From NCBI GenBank assembly GCA_030639105.1, contig DAOWDI010000160.1:1-6438 (forward strand): a stretch of DNA of 6,438 nucleotides, read 5' to 3'. Position numbers and translations under genes: made by a program. This document shows, in pieces, positions 1 through 5,708 of this stretch; the stretch's first letter is position 1; each line of letters starts with the position of its first letter. The DNA comes from Gammaproteobacteria bacterium. Its GTDB lineage: Bacteria; Pseudomonadota; Gammaproteobacteria; Ga0077536. The notes under the pieces were generated by a model. It made no database searches. It saw only the letters and a program-made list of their open reading frames with translations, and was not told where the DNA came from.

Positions 1-266
1 AGACCGGTGCGGATTTGGCGGTGTTGTCGGCGGTGGTTTCGAGCCTCAAGAATCGACCGCTGCCGCGCAATCTTGCCGTCTTCGGCGAAGTTGGGCTCGC
101 CGGGGAGATCCGACCCGTACAAAATGGTCAGGAGCGCCTGCGCGAGGCATACAAGCAGGGTTTCAAACGCGCTATCGTGCCTTCGGCGAACACGCCAAAG
201 ACGGCTGTGGGACAGCTGGAAATCATACCGGTCACGCGACTCGTCGAAGCGTTGGATACATTATAA
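1..266 (+). CDS. radA: DNA repair protein RadA (Sms), C-terminal fragment
   Basis: RadA is a RecA-like ATPase that processes recombination intermediates and promotes branch migration in the cytoplasm. Only the last 87 or so residues are visible, read from base 3. This is the end of the C-terminal Lon-protease-like domain. The diagnostic stretch is FGEVGLAGEIRP, followed by QERLREA and FKRAIVPSAN, which matches E. coli RadA in order and spacing (FGEVGLAGEIRP, QERISEA, FRRAIVPAAN). The RecA-type ATPase core and the N-terminal zinc finger lie outside the window. An internal TTG at 15 is in frame but sits inside the conserved domain, so it is not the true start. The gene ends at TAA 264-266 and converges on the yfjD-like gene, overlapping it by 6 bp. 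The identification is firm; only the gene's completeness is unknown. Confidence 0.95.
   Translation, partial: TGADLAVLSAVVSSLKNRPLPRNLAVFGEVGLAGEIRPVQNGQERLREAYKQGFKRAIVPSANTPKTAVGQLEIIPVTRLVEALDTL
261..266. other. Shared palindromic stop: radA and yfjD end in the same TTATAA
   Basis: The six bases TTATAA are self-complementary. On the plus strand they give Leu-TAA, the end of radA. On the minus strand they also give Leu-TAA, the end of the yfjD-like gene. The two convergent genes therefore overlap by their last two codons, leaving no intergenic space for a terminator. Any transcription stop for either gene must lie inside the other's coding sequence. Confidence 0.9.
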
Positions 267-1577
267 CGTCGGTTTTTCCGGTCCGTCGTCTGGCGGCTCG
301 GATATGGCGCTTGGGATCTCTTCGGGTGGTGTAATACGAGCGTTTTTCACTATGCGTTCGGGGCTGTGGACGACTTCAATCGTGTAGTCGCCGATGCGTA
401 GACTCGTACCGGTTTCCGGAATGTCCTCGAGAGCTTCGAGGATCAATCCGTTGATCGTCTTCGGACCGTCTTCCGGCAAGGCCCACTGATAGGCGCGATT
501 CAATTCACGAATATTGGCCATACCATCGACCAGAAACGTACCGTCATCCTGCGGGTAGACATCGTGAGTGTAGTCTTGCGGGTCGGTTGTAAACTCGCCA
601 ACGACCTCTTCCAGCAGGTCGTCGATCGTCACCAGTCCTTCGATATCTCCATATTCATCGACCGCCATAGCCAGCCGCTCGCGTCGGCGCTGAAAGTTGA
701 TCAATTGCGTATGCAGATTTGTTTTGGTTGGGACGAAGTAGGGTTCACGCAGCATCGCCTCGAACTCATCGATATCGAATTCTTCCATGCCGCGTAGCAA
801 GCGTGTCAGTGCGCGTACGTGCAGGATGCCGATGAGGTTGTTTAGATTCCCGCGGTAACAGGGTACTCGCGTATGCCTGCAGACCATCAACTGGTCCACG
901 ATATCCGCCCATTCATCTTCCATATCGATGGCATCAATGTCGGCTCGCGGTACCATAATGTCTTCGACCGTCGCGTGCTCGAGGTCGAGGATCCCGAACA
1001 GCATCTGTCGATGCTTGCGTGGGATCATCGCGCCGGCCTCTTTCACCACGGTGCGAAGTTCTTCCCGGTCGAGTGGGTCGGCGCCCGCATGCCGCGGGTT
1101 GATATCGAACCAGTTCAGGATCCCGTTTGATATGCCATTCACTATCCAGACGAAGGGATAAAATAGCCATAACAATGGTTTCAATAAAAGCGTCGAGGGA
1201 AACGCAACCCGCTCCGGGTTGAGCGCGGCGACGGTTTTTGGCAATACTTCAGCAAATATCAAGATCACGATTGTCAGCAGGACCGTCATCAATATGAGCC
1301 CGTCGTTACCGAGGAAGTGCAGGGTGAGAATTGTCGCGATCTGCGTTGTGACGATGTTAACGAAATTATTACCGAGGAGGATCAGGCCTATCAGTCTATC
1401 GGGCCGCAATAACAGTTCGTTTGCGCGTTTCGCGCCCGCATGATTATTTTCCACAAGGTGCCGCAGGCGATAGCGATTCAGCGCCATCATCGCTGTCTCA
1501 CTACTCGAGAAATATGCCGACATGCCGATCAGCAGAATCAACACGGCAACGAGAATCAGGATCGACGATGTCGTCAT
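261..1577 (-). CDS. yfjD: HlyC/CorC (CorB/YfjD-type) CBS-domain membrane transporter
   Basis: This is an inner-membrane protein of the CNNM/CorB family, whose members are tied to Mg2+ (or Co2+) efflux. It has 438 residues, close to E. coli YfjD. The DUF21 transmembrane domain spans about residues 1-160, with hydrophobic helices near 4-23, 61-86, 93-112 and 131-155. It carries the family motifs SSSETA (24-29) and AEVLPKT (109-115). A CBS pair follows from about 204 (VEDIMVPR) to 330, with DEYGDIEGLVTIDD at 307-320. A CorC_HlyC transporter-associated domain lies at about 340-418, and a short acidic, Pro-rich tail ends the protein. The ATG at 1575-1577 places the first helix at the N-terminus, though no good Shine-Dalgarno lies before it. 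ypjD ends 12 bp upstream on the same strand, so co-transcription and perhaps translational coupling are likely. The family call is firm; the transported ion is inferred. Confidence 0.93.
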   Translation of the reverse strand: MTTSSILILVAVLILLIGMSAYFSSSETAMMALNRYRLRHLVENNHAGAKRANELLLRPDRLIGLILLGNNFVNIVTTQIATILTLHFLGNDGLILMTVLLTIVILIFAEVLPKTVAALNPERVAFPSTLLLKPLLWLFYPFVWIVNGISNGILNWFDINPRHAGADPLDREELRTVVKEAGAMIPRKHRQMLFGILDLEHATVEDIMVPRADIDAIDMEDEWADIVDQLMVCRHTRVPCYRGNLNNLIGILHVRALTRLLRGMEEFDIDEFEAMLREPYFVPTKTNLHTQLINFQRRRERLAMAVDEYGDIEGLVTIDDLLEEVVGEFTTDPQDYTHDVYPQDDGTFLVDGMANIRELNRAYQWALPEDGPKTINGLILEALEDIPETGTSLRIGDYTIEVVHSPERIVKNARITPPEEIPSAISEPPDDGPEKPTL

Positions 1578-1589
1578 GGCCGAGGGCGG

Positions 1590-2396
1590 CTAGACCAGAT
1601 GCAAGATGAGTTCTAACACTACCTTGCTTCCGAAGAAGCCGAGCGCTAACGATGTAAACCCTAAGATCACGAATTTGATTGCCCGGCGCCCGCGCCAGCC
1701 GAAGTGCCAGTGACCGAAAATGAGGGCGGCAAAAACTCCCCACGCCAACAGCGAGAAAATGATTTTGTGCGTGAGATGCTGCGCATGAATGTCGGCGATA
1801 TACAGTACTCCCAGGACCAGGCTTACCGTGAGCAAGACAAATGCGAATCCAGTGAGCTGGAAAAGAACTTTTTCCATGGTCGGCAGCGGCGGTAGAAAGT
1901 CCATGCTCGGTCGATGACTACGCAGTTTGTAGTCCGCGATACCGAGGTAAATCGCCTGTACGGTAGCGATGGTGAATAGTCCGTAGGCGATGATCGACAG
2001 CATGATATGTAATTGGACCCCCGGTGCCATTCCGGGCGGGAGGATATGGCTGCTTGGAAAGAGGATTGCCAGTCCTATCGTTACGGCTATCGTCGGGAAT
2101 ATTACGACCGCAAGGGCGTCTATTGGGCGCCAGATCATGATCGACAGGAGCGAGGCGCCAATACACCAACCGACAAGGGATGCCGTATTAAAGATTGCGA
2201 GATTAATACCGCTGTTCGCGAAGATCGTTACATAAAGAACGATGCCGTGTGCCGCCGCGGCGGTGGTTAGCAAGGCGATTGCCTGATATTTCGCGTCGAG
2301 ACCCACGATCGGCTTGCCAGAAAACGGCGTTGCGATACGGATAGACGCGGTCAAGTACAGGACAATTGCCGCGAGTGCGATGCTCAAGTTTTGCAT
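1590..2396 (-). CDS. ypjD: YpjD family inner-membrane protein (cytochrome c assembly/CcsA-like)
   Basis: This is a 268-residue polytopic membrane protein of the CcmC/CcsA-like cytochrome c assembly superfamily, close in length to E. coli YpjD (263). About eight hydrophobic segments can be seen, near residues 2-18, 38-60, 70-88, 95-113, 130-152, 178-200, 211-228 and 240-262. Candidate haem-facing histidines of the family are H130 (QLHIMLSIIAYGLF), H207/H210 before helix 7, and H229/H231 (GHWHFGW). The open frame runs upstream to 2459, but that extension is polar and basic. ATG 2394-2396 gives the expected hydrophobic start (MQNLSIALAA), although its Shine-Dalgarno is poor. The gene heads an apparent two-gene operon with the yfjD-like gene and is divergent from ffh, the order found in E. 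coli. The family is clear; its biochemical role is poorly defined, and cytochrome maturation is only an inference from homology. Confidence 0.9.
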   Translation of the reverse strand: MQNLSIALAAIVLYLTASIRIATPFSGKPIVGLDAKYQAIALLTTAAAAHGIVLYVTIFANSGINLAIFNTASLVGWCIGASLLSIMIWRPIDALAVVIFPTIAVTIGLAILFPSSHILPPGMAPGVQLHIMLSIIAYGLFTIATVQAIYLGIADYKLRSHRPSMDFLPPLPTMEKVLFQLTGFAFVLLTVSLVLGVLYIADIHAQHLTHKIIFSLLAWGVFAALIFGHWHFGWRGRRAIKFVILGFTSLALGFFGSKVVLELILHLV

Positions 2397-2404
2397 AGGT
2401 CTAG

Positions 2405-2723
2405 TCCGATAATCGCATATCCTGTGTCGATCATGAAGCGATCCGGGTTGACGCGGCACAGTACGAATGGCTCCTCACGTTTGCTGAATTCGATAATTAC
2501 GGCGTCCGCGAGGGCACGCGTTGCCTTGCTTCCCCGCGGGGACCTTCCGTGAACCGCCTCGCTGGGCGGCGGATCCGAGTCCGAAGCCTTCGGGGTCTTC
2601 GACAAACGCGACCGCCATAGGGACTGGTTTGAGAAGGCTGAACCGGTCGTAAAACGGGTGAGCGAAGTGTGGGCTACCGTCGGATTCGAGTTCCTGCTCG
2701 AAGAAGTCATGGAAGGATGGTAG
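2405..2723 (+). pseudogene. Possible decayed, frameshifted gene relic upstream of ffh
   Basis: Two adjoining plus-strand frames read like protein although no intact gene exists. Frame A is open after TAG 2402-2404, from about 2405 to 2617. Its best part is near 2444-2515 (VDAAQYEWLLTFAEFDNYG, then VREGTR), which loosely resembles the N-terminal region of DUF222/13E12 HNH endonucleases (AA-Y-LL-AEFD pattern). Frame B opens after TGA 2550-2552 and ends at TAG 2721-2723, with a charged, amphipathic end (RDWFEKAEPVVKRVSEVW, then EFLLEEVMEGW). One indel between 2553 and about 2617 would join them. Many codons start with G and end in G or C, as in coding DNA. Neither frame has a convincing start codon, so the 5' end appears lost beside ypjD. 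The DUF222 link is tentative, and A and B may not belong to one gene. Confidence 0.35.
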
Positions 2724-2769
2724 CCTTTCTCATTCAATCAACCTAAGGTCATTTCCAAAAAACCTCACT

Positions 2770-4134
2770 ATGTTTGCAAATCTGAGCGAACGACTCTCCG
2801 GCATCGTCAAGGATCTGCGCGGTCGGGGGCGTCTTACGGAAGAGAATATCGAAGAGACGCTGCGTGCTGTGCGCATGGCCTTGCTCGAGGGCGATGTCGC
2901 CCTGCCGGTGGTCAAGGAATTCATCGACCAGGTCAGGGTGCGGGCCCTGGGCGAGGAGGTCATCGCGAACTTGACCCCGGGTCAGGCACTGATTCGAGTG
3001 GTCCGCGACGAATTGACCCATCTGATGGGCGAGGCCAATGTGGGTCTCAAATTCACGGCACAACCACCAATCGTCATCCTCATGGCGGGCCTGCAAGGCT
3101 CCGGTAAAACCACGACGTGCGCAAAACTGGCGCGCCATCTTACCCAGGAGCATAAGAAGAAGGTCGTTATGGTTAGCTGCGATGTTTACCGTCCTGCCGC
3201 AATCGACCAGTTGGCCATACTCGCCGCGGAGATCGGCGTCGAATGCTACCCGACGACCGCCGGGGCGAAACCTGAACTGATCGCCAAAGATGCGCTCGCG
3301 CGATCGCACAGAGAGTTTGCTGATATTTTGATCGTCGACACAGCGGGGCGGCTTGCCATCGATGGGGAAATGATGCGTGAGATCGCCGACATTCATACTG
3401 CCGTAGATGCGCATGAAACGCTGTTTGTGATCGACGCAATGATGGGTCAGGACGCCGTCAATACCGCGAAGGCATTCGACGAAGCCCTGCCGTTGACCGG
3501 TGTTGTACTGACGAAGGCCGATGGTGATGCCCGCGGTGGCGCCGCGCTGTCGGTGCGCAGCGTCACCGGCAAACCGATCAAGTTTGTCGGTGTTGGCGAG
3601 AAGGTCGATGCGCTCGAACCATTCCATCCCGACAGAATGGCATCCCGGATCCTGGGGATGGGTGATGTCCTGAGCCTGATCGAAGAAGTAGAACAGAAGG
3701 TCGATAAGGAGCAGGCGGAGAAGGTTGCGCAAAAGCTAAAAAAGGGTAAAGGCTTCGATTTACAAGATTTTCGCGATCAGATCGTGCAAATGCAGGATAT
3801 GGGCGGCCTGTCTTCGTTGATGAAAAAGCTTCCCGGCACCTCGGAATTACCGGATCACGTCAAGGACAACGTAGATGACAAGGAATTTGCCAAACTTGGG
3901 GTGATTATCGATTCGATGACCCTACAGGAACGAAAATTCCCGGCGACCATCAAGGCCTCGAGGAAGAAACGGATAGCAGCGGGTTCCGGCACCCAGATCC
4001 AGGATGTCAATCGTCTGCTCAAGCAGTTCAACCAGATGCAGAAAATAATGAAACGCATGTCCAAAAAAGGTGGATTGAAAAATATGATGCGGGGACTGGG
4101 TGGACGCATGCCCCCGGGGATGCCTTTTCAATAA
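2770..4134 (+). CDS. ffh: Signal recognition particle protein Ffh (SRP54)
   Basis: Ffh is the protein of the signal recognition particle. With 4.5S RNA it binds signal sequences of nascent membrane proteins and, through GTP-dependent pairing with FtsY, delivers ribosomes to the translocon. It has 454 residues (E. coli 453). The N domain spans about 1-90 (GRGRLTEENI, RMALLEGDVALPVV). The G domain spans about 100-295: P-loop GLQGSGKT (107-114), DTAGR (190-194), TKADGDARGG (248-257) and the GVGEKVDALEPF closing loop. The M domain runs from about 300 to the end. It holds the RNA-binding SGTQIQDVN (406-414) and many methionines (341, 344, 351, 383, 423, 427, 430, 439, 440, 447, 451) that line the signal-peptide groove. 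The start is fixed by MFANLSERLS, as in E. coli (MFDNLTDRLS), although no strong Shine-Dalgarno precedes it. No rpsP follows, unlike E. coli. Confidence 0.98.
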   Translation: MFANLSERLSGIVKDLRGRGRLTEENIEETLRAVRMALLEGDVALPVVKEFIDQVRVRALGEEVIANLTPGQALIRVVRDELTHLMGEANVGLKFTAQPPIVILMAGLQGSGKTTTCAKLARHLTQEHKKKVVMVSCDVYRPAAIDQLAILAAEIGVECYPTTAGAKPELIAKDALARSHREFADILIVDTAGRLAIDGEMMREIADIHTAVDAHETLFVIDAMMGQDAVNTAKAFDEALPLTGVVLTKADGDARGGAALSVRSVTGKPIKFVGVGEKVDALEPFHPDRMASRILGMGDVLSLIEEVEQKVDKEQAEKVAQKLKKGKGFDLQDFRDQIVQMQDMGGLSSLMKKLPGTSELPDHVKDNVDDKEFAKLGVIIDSMTLQERKFPATIKASRKKRIAAGSGTQIQDVNRLLKQFNQMQKIMKRMSKKGGLKNMMRGLGGRMPPGMPFQ

Positions 4135-4187
4135 GTAAGATATCGAGATCTAGACGATGGTCTGTGCGTAAGCGCCGGGCAGAGCAT

Positions 4188-4386
4188 CTAGGAGCCTGAC
4201 TTAGGTCGATTCTACTCGGCAACTGCTCCTGCGTTGCTCTACCTCCTGCGTCCATGCAGTCGTGCGGCGGGGGGAAGTTGGCCTATTATCCCCACCATTT
4301 TTCGTTACATGGTCACCACTCAGCGCCTCAAAATGGCGAAAAATGGACTTGATTTCCCACTCGCCTCGCTACGAACCCCCAAGTCC
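4188..4386. repeat. Candidate non-coding repeat-like element downstream of ffh
   Basis: This stretch lacks a convincing gene but is structured. A 9-base direct repeat CTCCTGCGT occurs at 4226-4234 and 4243-4251 (17-bp period). A perfect 10-bp inverted repeat, CCATTTTTCG (4295-4304) and CGAAAAATGG (4337-4346), encloses 32 bases. It is followed by an overlapping 7-bp pair, GGACTTG (4345-4351) and CAAGTCC (4380-4386). Its composition (CTC- and TGC-rich, then AT-rich arms) differs from ffh. The pattern suits a dispersed intergenic repeat or a small non-autonomous mobile element, but only one copy lies in the window, so repetitiveness is an inference. Confidence 0.35.
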
Positions 4387-4600
4387 GATAGACTCCTATT
4401 CAACTCTCGCACTACTTGCTCGCGCAACCATGATTGCCCCGGACTGGTTTGATTCCGCGGACATGGCTTCCTCTTTTTGCGGCCGTGTAGGGCAAATCGA
4501 CATGGCCACCCGATGGCTGCTACCCGTTACGCCATGATGATGCTCAAAAAGGCTAAGACTTGCGACGATGCGCGGTACAAGTGGCGCAAGATTGAGTATG

Positions 4601-4616
4601 ACAATCGGGCGATTGT
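4601..4616. repeat. Perfect 7-bp inverted repeat next to the secreted-protein stop
   Basis: ACAATCG, two G bases, then CGATTGT form a perfect palindrome 7 bases beyond the stop of the minus-strand secreted-protein gene. Its position suits a 3'-end hairpin. No T-run follows on either strand and the stem is only moderately GC-rich, so it is not a canonical intrinsic terminator. It could protect the 3' end or be chance. Confidence 0.4.
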
Positions 4617-4623
4617 GTATCCG

Positions 4624-5028
4624 TCAGTCGAACTTCTCGCAGGTGCCGTAGGTGATATCCAATGAGTCCCTCCCACTCGAAGGGTCGTCTTGCAGCCAGC
4701 CTTGGCTGTAGGTTCGCGTGTAGTGGCCGGTCTTTGTGTTGTAGTTGAAAATCGCTGCGTTGCGACGGCACGTCAGGTAGTGGCGATTGCTGAAACCCCA
4801 AATTCTTTCGCATTCGTATGTTCCGTCCGTCCAGTCAGTAATATCCTTCAGTTGCACCCGCATTCCGTCAAGCTGCATTTTAAACTCTTGAGGGTTGAAG
4901 AGAGCGGACTCATACCTGCCCTCTTTCCATTGGAACCCATTGCTAGCTGTATCCGCGCAGTAGTACACAGCACCCGCAATGGCATTCATCGAGGCCAACA
5001 GCAACGCGGTCATTATCATTCTTCGCAC
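4624..5028 (-). CDS. Small secreted/periplasmic protein of unknown function
   Basis: I do not recognise a named family. The 134-residue product starts with a short basic stretch (MRRM) and a hydrophobic core, then Ala-Gly-Ala at 18-20, a good signal peptidase I site. This leaves a mature protein of about 114 residues beginning VYYC. No lipobox is seen. The mature part is rich in Tyr, Trp, Asp and Asn and has four cysteines (24, 73, 87, 130), which would allow two disulfide bonds in the periplasm or outside. It ends TYGTCEKFD. The start is GTG 5026-5028 because GGGAGAG lies about 6 bases upstream of it on the minus strand; an in-frame ATG at 5017-5019 is too far from that site and would lose the basic residues. 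The gene stands alone, convergent to ffh, in a region with transposase debris, so it may be accessory. Confidence 0.75.
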   Translation of the reverse strand: MRRMIMTALLLASMNAIAGAVYYCADTASNGFQWKEGRYESALFNPQEFKMQLDGMRVQLKDITDWTDGTYECERIWGFSNRHYLTCRRNAAIFNYNTKTGHYTRTYSQGWLQDDPSSGRDSLDITYGTCEKFD

Positions 5029-5088
5029 TGGATCTCTCCCGGCTGGACTAAATACAGGATAGGTGAGCTCAAACTGGATTTAAGTTAG

Positions 5089-5119
5089 ATTGTAACAGTT
5101 AACTCTCCTTCGACATCAA
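5089..5119 (-). promoter_or_regulatory. Candidate extended -10 sigma-70 promoter for the secreted-protein gene
   Basis: On the minus strand, TACAAT (5089-5094) is one base from the TATAAT consensus and is preceded by TG plus one base, an extended -10 element. A partial -35, TTGATG, lies at 5114-5119, but the spacer is 19 bp, longer than ideal, so the extended -10 would have to do most of the work. It lies about 60 bp upstream of the GTG start, leaving a plausible leader with the GGGAGAG ribosome binding site. Confidence 0.4.
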
Positions 5120-5147
5120 ATAATCCGTGGAGCCCCTCTAAAAAAAA

Positions 5148-5252
5148 TAGAGTTGCCTAAGAGCCGTTCACTGCTTTGGGTGTAACTCTCATACTGAGCG
5201 GATCATGCAGCCTTCTGCCTGGTAAAAGGAATAACGTTTTCAGGCAACTCTA
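5148..5252. repeat. Perfect 11-bp inverted repeat, one arm inside the transposase remnant
   Basis: TAGAGTTGCCT at 5148-5158 is the exact reverse complement of AGGCAACTCTA at 5242-5252, with 83 bp between the arms. The right arm codes for part of the transposase remnant (V-E-L-P); the left arm lies 45-55 bases beyond its stop codon. A run of eight A bases (5140-5147) directly precedes the left arm. The pair could be a terminal-repeat relic or a long hairpin in RNA. Confidence 0.5.
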
Positions 5253-5397
5253 CTGTTTTTCTGTAGGTGCCGGACAGTAATGACCAAGCCGCATCGAAGC
5301 GTTCGCTTTGAGCCAATGCTCGAAAGGTCAGGATGGCCTGGCCGCCGGGGTGCCGCCACCGCATACGCCCGAATCGTGATGGTCGCAGTTTCTTGAA
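5203..5397 (-). pseudogene. Transposase C-terminal remnant, probably ISKra4-type
   Basis: Reading the minus strand back from TGA 5203-5205 gives an unbroken frame of 65 codons up to TGA 5398-5400. Its core reads MRWRHPGGQAILTFRALAQ, then SERFDAAWSLLSGTY and a tail ELPENVIPF. The pattern R-W-x(4)-GG-Q-AIL-x-R, followed by a S-x-RFD-AAW helix just before the stop, is what I associate with the C-terminus of ISKra4-type transposases; this is from memory, without a search. Everything upstream of about 5375, including the catalytic DDE core, is missing, and the residues before MRW no longer fit well, so the element was cut or decayed there. No start codon or ribosome binding site exists for it. It is a non-functional relic marking past insertion. 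Confidence 0.65.
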
Positions 5398-5708
5398 TCA
5401 ACGAGGGTTTGTACGAAGAATCAGTCAAACAGACGGGTTAGCGGCGGCGCCCGGCTTTGCGGCAAACCACTGTAAGAAAAAAATGAAAAAAGGGTCACGC
5501 ATCAGGTAAATTGTCAAGAAAAAGCAAAAAATAAATCGGTGCTTGGCGGGGGGAATGTGTTTGCAAGTGCCTGGCGCGGGAGAAAAAAACCAAAGTTAGG
5601 CTACAACGAATGTCGGGGGTTCGATCACCCCGAGCGTCAGCCGTGGGGACCTGTGCTATTGCGCGAGCGGATGGCGCGCCGCAATCGGTTAGCGAGTTGC
5701 GGCGTTAA
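5398..5708. other. Structured non-coding stretch between the transposase remnant and the HIT-like gene
   Basis: I see no credible gene here. The stretch holds an imperfect hairpin at 5436-5468 (10-base arms, 8 matching) around a GGCGCC centre, then an A-rich block at about 5473-5535. A 14-base imperfect direct repeat, GTGCTTGGCGGGGG (5539-5552) and GTGCCTGGCGCGGG (5567-5580), matches at 12 of 14 positions with 28-bp spacing. A 6-bp GC stem-loop lies at 5613-5633, and a further stem-loop follows the edge gene at 5677-5704. The alternation of A-rich and GC-rich blocks differs from the neighbouring genes. Confidence 0.5.
5677..5704 (-). repeat. GC-rich stem-loop just after the HIT-like gene
   Basis: CGCCGCAA (5677-5684) and TTGCGGCG (5697-5704) form a perfect 8-bp stem with a 12-base loop, starting 4 bases past the stop of the minus-strand gene. 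The position fits a 3'-end structure. No T-run follows on the minus strand, so it is not a classical intrinsic terminator; it may stabilise the mRNA end. Confidence 0.45.

Larger units (their letters stand above)
4135..4623. other. Non-coding stretch between ffh and the secreted-protein gene
   Basis: This 489-bp gap lies between two convergent genes. I find no rho-independent terminator for ffh and no ribosomal-protein operon. It contains the repeat-like element at 4188-4386 and a perfect hairpin at 4601-4616. The remainder, about 4390-4600, shows no frame with convincing protein character on either strand: the open frames are short, Cys- or Arg-rich and lack a good ribosome binding site. I see nothing further there. 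Confidence 0.6.

Noticed and set aside
2531..2542. A 12-bp perfect palindrome, TCCCCGCGGGGA, as a possible operator.
   Set aside because: It lies far from either flanking start, has no second copy, and GC-only palindromes of this length can arise by chance.
2384..2737. A 117-residue minus-strand open frame between ffh and ypjD.
   Set aside because: It is Ser/Arg/Pro-rich without motifs and overlaps the ypjD start. The plus strand of the same DNA looks more protein-like.
2749..3732. A 327-residue minus-strand open frame antisense to ffh.
   Set aside because: It is a shadow of the highly conserved ffh coding strand. The product is His/Arg/Gln-rich with no family character and no ribosome binding site context.
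4477..4665. A plus-strand 62-residue open frame after ffh.
   Set aside because: It has no ribosome binding site, its composition is unlike a domain, and it runs into the antisense of the secreted-protein gene.
5240..5428. A 62-residue minus-strand open frame.
   Set aside because: It is out of frame with the transposase remnant in the same DNA, which has clearly better protein character.
5611..5634. A tRNA T-arm-like sequence, GGGGGTTCGATCACCCC, suggesting a tRNA or an attachment site.
   Set aside because: The required C at position 61 is A, and no acceptor, D or anticodon stems can be built around it. It is just a 6-bp stem-loop.
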